Source of the DNA: Arabidopsis thaliana
Taxonomy: Eukaryota; Streptophyta; Magnoliopsida; Brassicales; Brassicaceae
DNA length: 64,000 nucleotides
Assembly: GCF_000001735.4 (NCBI RefSeq)
Contig: NC_003070.9
Span: 28,505,971-28,569,970 of the forward strand
Direction: 5' to 3'
The notes under the pieces were generated by a model. It was not told the origin of the DNA and made no database searches. It saw only the letters and a list, made by a program, of their open reading frames with translations. The stretch's first letter is position 1. Each line of letters opens with the position of its first letter. Position numbers and translations under genes: made by a program. Positions 39,337 to 51,495 of this stretch are shown here, piece after piece.

Positions 39337-40646
39337 AATTTATCAACCAACCGTTGAATTAAGAATTTACGGCCAGAGAAGGATCGATTCAGAAAGAACT
39401 GAAATCAAAATCGAAATCTAGGGTAAGAGAGAAGTTCCTGACTCTGAGTCCTGAGTTAAAAGAAAAAAGATCGGAGAAGGAAAGAGTCACGTGAGAAGGA
39501 CATGATGAAGAATTAATGAAAATATGTGGTTTAAGTGTAAACCGGTAATCGGTGTTAATTGAAATCAAATTATAGTTTACCAACCATCTTTAATAACAGT
39601 TCTGTTTTAGATGGTCCTAATTACGGAAGCCCATCCGAACCATCGTGGTTTAACTTACAGCAAACAGATACCAAAATTAATTAGGTAGCTTTGAATAAAT
39701 ATTAGGTGGTTTAGCATCGTGTTTCCATAATATGATTTTCTCAGTGTACAGCTTCGCAATTTCTCAATTGTTTTTGGTCCATTTTCGTTTATTTAAAATC
39801 GTTTACTAGAGTTGTTCGTCCCTTGGTTGACTAATATTCTACCTTTTTTTTTTAATTTCTTTGAAGCACGAAATTGTAAACACAAGATATCAATAATTTA
39901 GACAAGGTCTCAGTAATTTAATATAGACTACGTAGGATTTAAAATATAGTTTCGATAATTAAAAGACAATCATTTACCAAAACGTGTTACTGAATGATTT
40001 GTGTTAATATTATTATCAGAATTCAAACATGCAAGTATATGAAGAAGAAGTATGTTTATCGATTGAAATACATTGTATTTTTTTTCTCTCTCTTAGGTGT
40101 TTCAATTACAGAACTTTAAATGCTAATTAACAAAAAAGTAAAATTTCATAAAGCTCCAACTAGTTCAATGCATCGTTGATAAGTTCTAACTTCTACCTTC
40201 CTTCCGATATGGCTGAATTTTGCTTGCATGTAGGTCCCAAATATCACCACCGTTTCTTAAAGAAATGTTATACTATTTTGATTTTTGGACTATTGAGGCA
40301 CAAACTAAAGTCAAATTAGTAATTAACTAATCATCATCTTTGGAAAATAAAAAAATGTGCCGTTTAGCTTTTAGGTAGTAGTAACAAAAAGAAGAAACTT
40401 GAAACAAAAACAAACATGTCTTCCGCATTTTGATTTTATAAAGTCGGCCGTATAAACACAAAGGTCTTTCTTCTTCCTTTTTAGCTCTCACATTTGACCA
40501 AAACTCCTCCAATCCAGGCATCATCGTTGACTTTTTCAAACTCATTTCCTCTCTTTTTCCTTCTTCTCACATCATATTAGACCCAAACATAAAAAGAACG
40601 AAGAATCCTCTGTTCTTGTCTGCGAATTTTGCTGTTGTGATCAGCG
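39337..40646. other. Divergent promoter region between the small LYR gene and the disordered-protein gene
   Basis: 1.3 kb between divergent starts. A+T-rich in the middle, pyrimidine-rich leader at 40540-40646. No other gene recognised. Confidence 0.6.
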
Positions 40647-41465
40647 ATGGACATTAAGCATCATACTTCAACTTCAAAACCTAAGAACAAGAACAAGCTT
40701 TTGAAGATGCTTCCTAAAGCGATGTCGTTTGGACATCGAGTTCCACCGTTTAGTCCCGGAAGAGATCTCCACCACAACAACCACCATAATTACACGGCGG
40801 CTAACAAAATGTTTTTCTCTGGTCCTATGGTTCCTTTGGTACCTAACGCGGCTCGGGTTAGAAGAAACAAAAGCGACGCTGTTTGGGACGAACCTACTTC
40901 ACCTAAAGTCTCTTGTATCGGTCAGATCAAGCTTGGTAAGTCTAAATGCCCAACCGGTAAAAAGAACAAAGCACCTTCATCTCTGATTCCTAAAATCTCC
41001 AAAACGTCAACGTCGTCTTTAACAAAAGAAGATGAAAAAGGTCGTCTTTCGAAGATCAAGAGTATCTTCTCGTTCTCGCCGGCGAGTGGACGAAACACAT
41101 CAAGAAAATCCCATCCTACCGCCGTCTCCGCCGCGGATGAACATCCAGTTACGGTGGTTTCCACCGCGGCGGTGCCTTCGTTAGGTCAGATGAAGAAATT
41201 CGCTAGCAGTCGTGATGCTTTAGGTGATTTTGATTGGGCGGTTGAGATGAAACATGAAGAAGAATCACCCGCTGATCATCACCGTGGTTACTATTCTGAC
41301 GACGACACCAGAGGAGCTTACTTGAGATACGATGATGACGAGGATGAAGATGACATAATAATCCCTTTTTCAGCTCCTTTAGGGTTAAAACCAAAGAAAG
41401 AAGTTAACTTGTGGAAGAGAAGAACCATGGATCCACCAAAACCACTTCATCTTCAAACCATTTGA
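40647..41465 (+). CDS. Uncharacterised basic, disordered protein (syringolide-induced 14-1-1-like)
   Basis: A single-exon gene of 272 residues. The N-terminus is Lys-rich (KPKNKNKLLKMLPKAMSF), followed by Ser/Thr-rich low-complexity stretches, the segment RVRRNKSDAVWDEPTSPKVSCIGQIKLGK, an acidic run YDDDEDEDDIIIPFSAPL, and a C-terminal basic WKRRTMDPPKPLHL. No catalytic domain is visible. Blocks of this kind occur in a plant-specific family related to soybean syringolide-induced protein 14-1-1 (from memory), which suggests a stress-responsive gene of unknown biochemistry. Codon bias and conserved blocks make the frame convincing. Confidence 0.85.
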   Translation: MDIKHHTSTSKPKNKNKLLKMLPKAMSFGHRVPPFSPGRDLHHNNHHNYTAANKMFFSGPMVPLVPNAARVRRNKSDAVWDEPTSPKVSCIGQIKLGKSKCPTGKKNKAPSSLIPKISKTSTSSLTKEDEKGRLSKIKSIFSFSPASGRNTSRKSHPTAVSAADEHPVTVVSTAAVPSLGQMKKFASSRDALGDFDWAVEMKHEEESPADHHRGYYSDDDTRGAYLRYDDDEDEDDIIIPFSAPLGLKPKKEVNLWKRRTMDPPKPLHLQTI

Positions 41466-42092
41466 TTAAATTTCTTTCTTTCAGTATACTATATCAATTA
41501 CTGCAGTTCAAATTGTATAATGATCATCATTCACAATGAGTCTGGATTTTCTTGTTTTGTGTATATATGTGATATATTGTGATGATGGATGATGATCGTT
41601 CACTTCAATAGTCTTTTGTGAATATCAATTTTGCTCCGTCCAAAAAAAAAAAAAAAAAACTCTTTCTCGCTACATATTTACAGTTACAATTACAAATTAG
41701 TTTTTGTATTTCCTTCTGTGACAGAGAGTATGACAACAACCAATGTCTTTCCACCACCAAATTGTCCATATATTAAATGTAAATCACAATCAACCATTAA
41801 TATCACATACAAAATGATGATAATGTGTATATATTTATTGGGAATAATACAATATCTTCATTGGGTAGGTACAAATCATTAACATCTCATTCTTCCTTAC
41901 GGAAATATTCAAATCCGTCAAAGTTTCCGTGCCTTCAAAGTTAGAACACAAAAGCAAAATCAAATAATCAAGAATCACACTATTTTGAGTTTTTTTTCTT
42001 TCATATCAACCGGTTTCGGATGGTACAGACAAAGACCAAAAACTCATTCTTTTTTGAAGTGAGATGTAATAAAATTAAAGTTTTGATACAAA
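41466..42092. other. Spacer between convergent genes
   Basis: 3' UTRs of the disordered-protein gene and CDSP32. It holds an A run of about 19 at 41642-41659. No gene recognised. Confidence 0.6.
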
Positions 42093-43378
42093 TTAATAAG
42101 TGACACGAACGCCTGAGTACCGAAGAATCTCTCCAATGAGTTCTCCTTTACCGGAACCAACATAACGGCCACGAATCTCGCCGTCTCTAATGAACAAGAA
42201 AGTTGGAACTTCGATAACATTCATGTCCTTGAGAAACTCCATACAACTATCGTTCTCGTCACCGTTCATTCTAGCGAATACGACTGTCTCGGACATTGAC
42301 CGGGACAGTTTCAGCACGGTCGGATACACTTTAACGCAAGGACCACAATGTTTTAGACCAACGTCAAGCACGATCAGCTTGCCTCCAGTGCGATTCTCGT
42401 CGATCAGCTTTTCCACGTCAGGTCGGCCGTGCAGCTGCACCACCGCAGAGTGGTTGTCTCCGTAGTATAGAACGTCTCCCATTAACTGGTCCGGTTCAAT
42501 ACCTGTCGATGGTCAAACTTTTCAATTTAGTTACGTCTTTGCCACTACATTACTTTACTAATTTACTAGGTGACTTATTATGCTTCATATACTTTTAAAT
42601 GGTTAGTGTTACAACATCAAAATAACAATATTATGTACCTAAAGAAATAATCATCGTACATCGTAATCAGCTAATAAACGTGTGTCCAAAAATCTGCTAA
42701 AATCTAGGTGATTTTGAGAGATTCTGTTAAAAGTTTCCTTACTTAGAGAAATTTGTTCAACAAATTAGGGGCATTATCGGTTAAGTAAAGTCTAATTCCA
42801 ATATGTTTTATTTACTTTCTAGATTAAATCGAGTTCTCTTTTTAATGAGAAAAGAAATTAGAGATAATTCGGAAATTACCTTCTTCCTCGTGTATTTTCT
42901 CCATGCTCTTATAAAAGCTAAAGTGAGGAACTTTCTCAATCTTCTCTCTCCGACAGAGTTCTCTGGTCTTGTCAGATTCATCACCCATGACGAGCAAGAA
43001 AACGACGTCGTTACAGGTCCTGCTCAGTTCCACCATAAACGGATATATCTTATTACTCTGATCACTCTTACTCGTAGCAAACTCTGCAACCACGAGTTTG
43101 CTCTTCGCATTTTTCAACGCTACGTCGAATTCCTCTCCGCTGTGAATCTTTTGTACCTTCTCGTCATTCGCCGGTGGTGTACCCACCTTTCCCGGAGACG
43201 CCGCTCCAGCCTTTATTTTCACGGCGGAGAATAATCTTTTCGGGAGGTTTTTCCTCCGGAACAGAGGATTAGTTTTATGGTTAAAGAATACGAAGGAGGA
43301 GGTCGAAGCAACGGCGGAGGATGGCCGTGGGACTACGGTGGAGATTGGTTTGGCTAAGAAGTTAGCGACGGTGGCCAT
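42093..43378 (-). CDS. CDSP32: Chloroplast drought-induced stress protein, double thioredoxin (CDSP32)
   Basis: Two minus-strand exons, 42880-43378 and 42093-42502; 302 residues. A chloroplast transit peptide covers about the first 55 residues. The first thioredoxin module (about 75-165) has no CxxC: its active-site place reads [11 protein letters not shown]. The second module has HCGPC with C219 and C222, and the cis-Pro segment [17 protein letters not shown]32 is a stromal thioredoxin reported to reduce 2-Cys peroxiredoxin and methionine sulfoxide reductase B under drought and oxidative stress. The intron falls between the modules, fitting a fused duplication. Confidence 0.95.
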
Positions 43379-44621
43379 TGTTTGTGGTAGTGTGTGTGGG
43401 ATTGGTTAGAGATCAGTGAATGATTTAATGTGGATAGATGTTTTAAAATGGGTCCAAGACTTTTATGTCCACTTGTTTAACTTGTGTGGATTGTGTTCAC
43501 TGTTGATTAGATTTTTTTCGTGGGAATATAAAAGGAATATGTGAACTTGGTGAGATTGCTGTTTCTAAAAGCAATTCAAGTTTATTTTGTTCAAGTTGTT
43601 GTCATTCTGGAAAATTCCACCAGCATCCAAGTAAGACTAATTGAACCGGTTGGATAAATTCGACATTGTGGTTTCTTTTCCATCTGGTAAGCGGAAAATG
43701 TATCGGCCAAAAGAAAACAAAAGATTGCGTCAGCTCTCATAGTTTGGACAATTTTCTCAGCTTCGACCCAAATTGTCCATTGACTTACACATGTATACGC
43801 GTATTATTGTTGATGTCACGTACGAATATAAGCATATATCCACTCCCGGTGGAACTGGAAGTGAGGTAAACCAATAAAAATTGGCCTTAAGCCCATCATT
43901 ATAAAAGCCCACTATAGAAATGACCCAGTGTTTTAGTAAACTTTTACACACAAATGACACAATCTTTTTAGTAATGCACAAAACAAATTGGAAAAAAAAA
44001 AACTAAATAACTAAATAAAATATCGTTTTCTAAGGTAAGCCGGAGTTCGTGCGACCACGCTGCTACCCACTACCGCAATGCGACAAACCATAAGCCTAAA
44101 ATAAATCAAAATCAAATCTTTAAAAGATACATAGATTAATATATCAGACAGTTGACGACAATAACATATGCATATCGGACAGCCCACAAAATCCCACACG
44201 ACCACTCCCGACTCACTACTACAGACACAATGTGACACCTAAGGACTTACCAAACTACCCTCATTGATGATACTAAAAGTTTATGCAACTCTATAGACGT
44301 GCTAATCCGGTTTATTCCGAGTTTGATCTTAGAAATTAAAACTAAACAGAGACTTGTAAACTCTACAAAATTTTAAAAAGGTAAAGGATCACTCCAATAG
44401 AATTTCCCGGCTAATTCTTTCAGAAACTATTTAAGAAGAGCGAAAAACTAATTTCCAGTGATCCATCATCAATTTAAACAAATCAAATTGAAAAAAAAAA
44501 ATACAATAAACAACAAAGTGATAACATTAATACGACGACAAAGAGATTCTTAAGGGGCAAAACATGAACTTAGAAAGAAAGAAGAAGAAAAACGAGAACA
44601 AGGAAGAAGATTCTCAATCAT
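43379..44621. other. CDSP32 promoter and spacer
   Basis: No gene recognised. The block 44010-44260 is richer in G+C than its surroundings and non-coding as far as I can see; it might be a decayed repeat. Confidence 0.5.
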
Positions 44622-45701
44622 TCATTCAGAAGCTTTCTCTGGTTTTCTACAGAGAATCATATGCATCGGAGAGAAGATTCCAGTCTCACCACCTCTGGTC
44701 AAATAATCAGCAGTCTTAAACAACATCTTATGAACATCAACAGTTCCTTTAGGAGCAACCCCAATAGCAGAAAGAATCACAACCACAACATGGTTTCTCC
44801 AATAAGCAATCCTTCCCATCTTTAACCGGTTCCACCACGGTTTAGACGGTGGTTTAGCCAAATCTTTCTCCTTCACTACCTCAAACCCAACTTTCTTCGC
44901 CGTCACGGCTATATCAGCGTAGCTTCTTAGTCCAGGAAGTGCGTCTCCTCTCTCGATCCCTTGAATCACGTCCTTGTGTTCTTCGTCATCGTCTCTGTAT
45001 TTTTCAGTGGTGACCCATTCGTAGGACACGAACAAAGATCCTGGTTTCATCACTCTGAAGATCTCCGAGTATACTTCTTCGAGCTTAGGAGCGTGACACG
45101 TAGCTTCGATCGAGTAAGCTCCGTCAAACGTGTTTTCATCGAACGGCATCTTTAAAAAGTTACCACAAACGACGTTGCAGAGAGAATCAAGTCCAGCTTT
45201 CTTGTTGTGAAGCTTGGCTCGTTGCACTTGGTACTCGTTGATAGTGATTCCAGTGACTTGGGCCTTGGAATGGGCCGCGATGGCTCTCATCGGCCCACCC
45301 ACGCCGCAACCAGCGTCAAGAATCTTTTGTCCCGGTTTCACTTTGATGAGATCGACGGCCATTTCTTCGTGGATTCTTGTGGCGTCTTTGTCGGATTTTC
45401 CAGGGACATGAGGAGAGAAATGGAAAGATTGTCCCCATCCCCACTCGTAGATATCAGTGACAAGATTGTAGAACGTGTCGACGAAGTCAGGTACTTTCTC
45501 GGCTGATTCGATCTCTTTTGGTTTGCGGAAGAAAGACCAGTATTGGTTATAGTTGTCTTTGACTTTTTCTGCGGAGATTGAGCCGCCGGAGAGATCAGAG
45601 GCTCGTTTGCCTTTTCGTTCTGCTGGACCTAGGACGCATATGAACCAGTAGACGGCGCCGGCAATGAGACCAGCGGTGCAGTAGAGAGCCACCGAGTCCA
45701 T
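44622..45701 (-). CDS. SMT3: Sterol C-24 methyltransferase (SMT3)
   Basis: An intronless gene of 359 residues. An N-terminal membrane segment (LYCTAGLIAGAVYWFICVLG, about residues 6-25) anchors it in the ER. The SAM-binding motif I is ILDAGCGVGGPMRA, and the sterol-methyltransferase signatures YEWGWGQSFHF and YSIEATCHAPKLEEVY are present, followed by FVSYEWVTT. It transfers the second methyl group at C-24 (24-methylene lophenol to 24-ethylidene lophenol), steering flux to sitosterol. Arabidopsis SMT2 and SMT3 are close paralogues; the SMT3 call rests on gene order. Confidence 0.95.
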   Translation of the reverse strand: MDSVALYCTAGLIAGAVYWFICVLGPAERKGKRASDLSGGSISAEKVKDNYNQYWSFFRKPKEIESAEKVPDFVDTFYNLVTDIYEWGWGQSFHFSPHVPGKSDKDATRIHEEMAVDLIKVKPGQKILDAGCGVGGPMRAIAAHSKAQVTGITINEYQVQRAKLHNKKAGLDSLCNVVCGNFLKMPFDENTFDGAYSIEATCHAPKLEEVYSEIFRVMKPGSLFVSYEWVTTEKYRDDDEEHKDVIQGIERGDALPGLRSYADIAVTAKKVGFEVVKEKDLAKPPSKPWWNRLKMGRIAYWRNHVVVVILSAIGVAPKGTVDVHKMLFKTADYLTRGGETGIFSPMHMILCRKPEKASE

Positions 45702-48246
45702 TTTTTCACAGGGAGAAAGAGAGAAGCAGAGGAATAGAGAGAGACGTTAAGTTCACGACTCTGTATTTGTGAAGGATTAATGGTTTTTATTTACAAAGGT
45801 GTATTGTGGGAATAATCCAGTTTAGAATCTTGCAATTAAATAATCCTTTTTAGGAAGTAAATTAACAGTAATTTTATGGTCCACACTACTGCCTATAGAA
45901 AGAAATTATATTAAAATAAATAAAATCACCTAAAATGGTTTGTGATTGAAATATTGTTTTAAAAACTTTAGTAGATCTTTTGACTCTTGTTATTCAATCA
46001 AAACTTTATTAATTTCTGTTAAAATGTATTATTAGTTTTTGATTTGTAAATTAAAAGTCTTTTAAAATTTTCATAAATCTGATTTTATTAGAATCAAAAT
46101 TTAATAAAGTCAATAAATTTTTTGTGTTGTTTAATTAAAAAAAATGTATGATTGTTAATGAATTAAACTATTGTGTTATTAGTTTATAATTTTATACATT
46201 TTTCTTCACAAAATAAAATCATGAAAAAATCATCAAATAGATATATTGTTTGAGAAACTTCACTAAATTATAGAATAACTAATAACAAGATTATAAAAAC
46301 TCTTTAGCACTTGTTTATAATTTATTTACTTTCTATGATTTTAGTAAAGGCATCAAAATTACTTTTAAATTATAATCCAATAACACCTTGTAACATCACA
46401 ATTTTTCTTGCGTTTATATTTGTTTTCTCAAATCAGTTATCACAATGAAAAACTACAATTATTTATAGATCCAGATCTACATGAGTACATGTGAATATAA
46501 ATGCCATGAGATCATTATTTTGCGATCTTGAACTCATATATCTGAGATGTTTTTCTTTTTGTGATATCCTTAATAAGTTCTACAAGCATTTCACTCTTTC
46601 CACGTTGTAGGGTCAGGCCAGCTCCTTATAATATATTTTTTATGTGAAAGTCACCTAACATTTTTTCATATACTGTAATCGTATGTATCTCTCGCTCTCC
46701 GTACGACTTCAGATTTGTTTTCATAGAATTGAGACTGTGTAGTATAACATTGAATCATGAATTAAGGAAAAATATAGCCAATGAAATGTTTGAAGGCTTG
46801 AAGCTCTCGGTCCGGGTATAAGTCCGTGACGTTGATTTTTTGTTATGGTCTCGAATGCGTTAGGTTAGGTAGATACTTTTCTTGATACGAATTAACCTAT
46901 ATCCTAATGATAAAACTCTGATTACCAAGAAAAAAAGACACTACAATCGTTACACTTTTGTCCAGGATCCGTGAGCTCATTTAATAACTATTAATTAGCT
47001 GGTCCTTGGGGTATCCAATTATTGTTTAAATTAAAATTTTGTTTTTTGGTAAATTGGTCGTATCACATGCATGACTCATATGATCGTATCACATGTCTAC
47101 GATGTGTTAGCAATCTGTCTCTATGTTAACACGAATCTTGATCACTCCATATTACAGCTTGTTTTTATAACATCACTCACGTGATCTATTTGCTCACACG
47201 ACATAATTAATGTGTGAGTGAGGACAAATTCGTTATAGATTGGTCCAATTTTATCGTATTTTATGAACCCGATATATAATTTACTCTAATAATTCCAACT
47301 GTAGACCATAATGCACATACGACAATCCATCTCCAGCTGTTATATTCGAAGAAACTATTTTTGAAGCTTGTCGAAATCATGATTTATACATTTTAAACAT
47401 TATATATAACTGATATACACACAGATAAGAGAGATGAAACCTTCAAATATGTTAATAATCACTTTGTGCTTTTCTCTAGAACACAAAATGTGACAACTGT
47501 TTGAGAGCTTTTTCTTCGCATTACCAATGTAAACTATTCATATTAATTAATTCAGAATTGCAACTAGACTTGTCAAGATATGGGAATCATATTCAACGTG
47601 GAACTCTCTACGAGAAAGAGAGTCTCGGTTACATATCAGCTATATATGAGTGTGCTGATCTGTGTTATTTGTCTCTTTCCCTGTTCCTTCAGCAAAAGAT
47701 CAAATCAAACCAGGCGACCGAAATAGACATTTTTCCCTGCCTGACCCTTGGTAATGGATCCATGATCCGTCTTCATTTTTGCTATTTAAAATCAATAATG
47801 ATTTCATCACGTGATATTCTCTCTTTCTCGTGATTTGTTAATGCAATTTTTTTGGGTGGGTCAGTAGTGGTTGCGTAAGCACCTAGCTAAACCTGTTTCC
47901 TATATTTCCCCAAAAAACATGAGTCGTTAGGCCCAATTTGTGATATATAGGCGTGCTGGGCCTCTAAAAGACTCAAACGTTGGGACCAAAGTAAGGCAAG
48001 TAAACCCAACGCAGATACACCTAAAACAAACTTTATTCAAACTAAAAGCTCTTTACACGGACACAGAGAAAGGTTATCGGATTGTATGACCGTGACTTAA
48101 AATGTACAAAAGAGCCACTGAAACCAGTAACTTATGATAGTAAACATTATATGATCCTCTTTATCAATCCAACATTCTCTTCCAAATTAGATTTATAAAT
48201 CATGAATATGTAAGCTCCTACACGAACAAGAGAATATCTAGACAAT
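45702..48246. other. 2.5-kb A+T-rich spacer between SMT3 and PETE1
   Basis: No gene recognised. A short direct repeat CGTATCACATG occurs twice near 47059 and 47086. A 110-codon frame near 47501 lacks an ATG start and family features. Confidence 0.6.
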
Positions 48247-48762
48247 TTACTTGACGGTGAGTTTCCCAACCATACCAGCACCCTGGTGCGGCGCACAATA
48301 GAAACCGTAAGAGCCTGGCTCTGTCAAAGTAACCTCGTAAGTCTCCCCTGCACCATTTAGAAGCGCTGTCTCATCCATCGAGATCTTGCTTGCGTCCACA
48401 CCACTAGGGATCTCGTCTTCGTCGAACACCACGTTATGTGGGAACCCTGCGTTGTTCTTGAACACGATCTTCTCTCCTTTAGCCACCGTGAATTCAGATG
48501 GTACGAAAGCAAGGGAACCGTCGTCGGATCCTAAAAGAACCTCCATGGCCATCGCATTTCCAGCTAAAACGATCGAAGCTGCTGTTGCCACTGCGATGAC
48601 ACCGAAATCCTTCAAAGAGGACTTCAAAGCGAGCTTAGGTGGCGCCCTGGTGGCGGAAGTGGATCTACTGATGGTGGATAATGTCTTAGGTTTTGAGCTG
48701 ACGGCGAGCTTTAGGCCGGTGAAAGAAGGGATGGTGACGGTAGCTGATGTAATTGCGGCCAT
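48247..48762 (-). CDS. PETE1: Plastocyanin, minor isoform (PETE1)
   Basis: A single exon of 171 residues. The bipartite transit sequence ends with a thylakoid-transfer segment [17 protein letters not shown], cleaved before mature [10 protein letters not shown] at residue 73. Copper ligands are all present: H109 in FPHNVVF and C156, H159, M164 in [13 protein letters not shown] (mature 37, 84, 87, 92). It carries electrons from cytochrome b6f to photosystem I in the thylakoid lumen. The start MAAITSATV is the usual one; the frame continues upstream to another true ATG at 48870 without a stop, adding 36 residues of non-transit character. Confidence 0.96.
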   Translation of the reverse strand: MAAITSATVTIPSFTGLKLAVSSKPKTLSTISRSTSATRAPPKLALKSSLKDFGVIAVATAASIVLAGNAMAMEVLLGSDDGSLAFVPSEFTVAKGEKIVFKNNAGFPHNVVFDEDEIPSGVDASKISMDETALLNGAGETYEVTLTEPGSYGFYCAPHQGAGMVGKLTVK

Positions 48763-49316
48763 TTTCTTTACTTTTTGGGGTGTTTTGTTGATCACTTGTA
48801 AAGAAATGAAAACATTATGGGATTTTTGATAAGATTTGAAGAGAAAATAAAGCGAGAGAGTTATCTGCATGTGATTGGTTACCCTAGATGTTTTGTGAGG
48901 TGACGTGGCATTGTTTGATAGCTTTGTCTAACGTTGCATAAGTAGATAAGGAGACTTTGAACATTCCAAGTTTTCATTAGTATTTCTTGTTCTTGTGGTA
49001 TTTATATTACTTAGTTACTAACCAACGAATCGAATGCTAAATTGCTAATATAACCTAAACCTCTTTTTTAACATGCAACATAAACCTCTTGTTTAACAGG
49101 AAAGGTTTACGAAAAAGGATTAATACATTAGAACATCTAAAATTCTTAAATAAATAAAGACTCTTCAAGTTTGGCAAGTCTAGCCTCTCACTGAGCCTAG
49201 TTAAGCAAGCATGGACAACTACAATAAGCTAGAAAATAAAAGAAACGGCGAGGCGTCCAATCTTAAAAGAGAGAAACGACCTACAACAAAACGACTTGCC
49301 GTTTTAACTAAATCAC
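48763..49316. other. PETE1 promoter and 3' UTR of the ARID-HMG gene
   Basis: 554 bases with no other gene recognised. Confidence 0.55.
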
Positions 49317-51495
49317 CTAAAAAGCCTTGCCGTTTGTCATGTCACCATCCCTAAGTCTCAACGTTTCTCTGTACTCATTCAACTCCCTCTGATACCTTTC
49401 CTTATCCTTCAATCCAATGTCTTGATAAACCTACAAGCAATAACCAAAACTCGGTTCAGTTATCGATTTACTACAAATCTAATTTCATCACTAAATCGGT
49501 AACGGTTTAAAAGATAATTTGTTACCATTCGTTCTTCGGTAGAGAGATTGCTCCACGATTCTCCGATAAGTTTCGTAAACTCTCTCTCCTTGTTGGGATA
49601 AAGTGATTTGAGCTTGCAATGTTTCTCAGCAAAGAAGAAATTGTAACCGCTCCGGTTCGGTTTCGGGTAATTCGGATCTTCTCTGCGTCTGCTTCTTCGT
49701 CTTTTACCTAAACGACGCCGTCTCCTCCCAGTTTCAACATAAGGTACAACGGCATTGTTTAGAACAGCGGTTGGAGATGATGATGGGCCGGGCTGGGCCG
49801 AATGATAAAGAACGCCGTTAAGAATCTCTGAGCCCAACTTAACTTTTACCAGATAACCACAATCGAATTTGCCTTCTATTGTACCTATGGCTGTGAAACT
49901 CGACGAACCTGTGCCATGTATTAAATATCACATGTATAATCATAAGCAAACCTAGATACATTATCTTATAAAAAATTTCTATGTGAACCAAATCTTATAG
50001 CTACTGGTCTGGTCCACGTCATCGGTTTATTATCCAACAAAATCCAAATAGATTTGCATCAAACATAATGACAGTGGGACCATTATGATTCTACACTATA
50101 TTTGAAAAGTATTGCGATAAACACTAAGGTTTTTATGATAAGTACATAAAGCTAACTAGACAATTATCATACGAAATTAAACTGTGCCCCTAAATATAAG
50201 TTTCACATATACATAATCATTAACTAAGACCTTAATCATTTTTTGTCATAAAATGATGATATAAAGCATAGAACAAAGACAAGTATATACTAGATATTGA
50301 TAATACGTACGAACCTTGAGAAGGAGGATGAGTATTATGATATCTTATACTCGGAGGAGTATATTCGACGAGCGCCATTTCTTTGCTCGTTGAGGGATTT
50401 GCATGAAATGTAGCTGCAAAAATTGATTATCTTATATGTAACATAAATAATCGTCGCTAAATAACTTATAGTTCCAAGACATAAACAAAATTACAATAAC
50501 CATATAGATAGAAATGATGACAATAATTCGGGTATATACAATCGTTGAACTCCCACGTTTGTAGTAAGAATGTGTCCCACGATTGAACCCATGACTTCAC
50601 ATAATTGAAAAGTTATTCTTATTATTTTATTATAGATTCAAGCCTTTCAGACTATCGTTAATGAGTAACAACGAATTGAACTTTCTAGTCCTAGGGCATT
50701 AAAGACAATATGGGAACCATCTTATGATTCATTGATTAGCATTTATCAAACGGTTGAATTAAAGATTCTCAACAGAAACAAATCTATGATAATTGAAGAA
50801 TATAATGAAATGTATACTATATATATTTAAAAGTAATCAATTGAAGAAGGTTTGAGAAAAAAAAACAAACCTATGGGATGAAGAAGAGGACCACGAGCAG
50901 TGAAGAGATGAACTTGTTCGTAATGGAAGAGAAGATTGAGATAATGTTTCCTTAAGACAAACGAAGCACTTGTTGTTGTCGCAGAGAATCTAAACACTCC
51001 TCCAACTTCCCTCCATTTTTTCTCTACGACTACCTATCAATTCAACATGCATTTTCAAAACAACACAACATATAAGAAACGATAATAAATTACCATAAAG
51101 TAAAAAAATATCTGTATTGAAAAAGAAAACAAAAAGTGTTGACCTTTTCGTAACCTCCCCTCCTCGTGACTTCCACATACAAAACATGCAAATCTAGTTC
51201 TTTTCCTCCAATCACAGGAATCCTTGTTTATATCACACAAAAATAATAAAATAAGATAGATGAAATGACGAAAACTAAATTTATTAAGTAAGAAGAAGAG
51301 AAAGAATAATGGTTACATGAACTTAGTGGACATAATTGAGTGAAACCGCCTGAGAGTATCCCAGAAGACAGAAGAATCCTTGACGACAACTTCATGTAAA
51401 GCCAATGGTTCTGGATACTCTTTAATCTTCGCCGGCGAAGTCGCCATCATTTCTACCGTCGCTTGAGACGGTGTCGATTCGTTGTCCGATGACAT
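49317..51495 (-). CDS. ARID and HMG-box DNA-binding protein
   Basis: Six minus-strand exons: 51317-51495, 51144-51222, 50871-51033, 50315-50413, 49526-49908, 49317-49430; 338 residues. An ARID domain covers about residues 35-125 (FWDTLRRFHSIMSTKFMIPV, LDLHVLYVEVTRRGGYEKV). A glycine-poor linker and a basic cluster (RRRRRLGKRRRSRRR) precede one HMG box at about 245-320 (YPKPNRSGYNFFFAEKHCKL, FTKLIGESWSNLSTEERMVYQD). Plants alone combine ARID with HMG in this order; these nuclear proteins bind A/T-rich DNA. Matches At1g76110. The chosen ATG is the first not lying in the A-rich leader frame; the frame itself stays open further upstream. Confidence 0.92.

Noticed and set aside
44010-44260. G+C-richer block that might be a decayed transposon or gene
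   Set aside because: No inverted ends, duplication or convincing frame could be found.
47501-47833. 110-codon open frame in the SMT3-PETE1 spacer
   Set aside because: It begins at TTG, has no domain or family resemblance, and sits in A+T-rich spacer.
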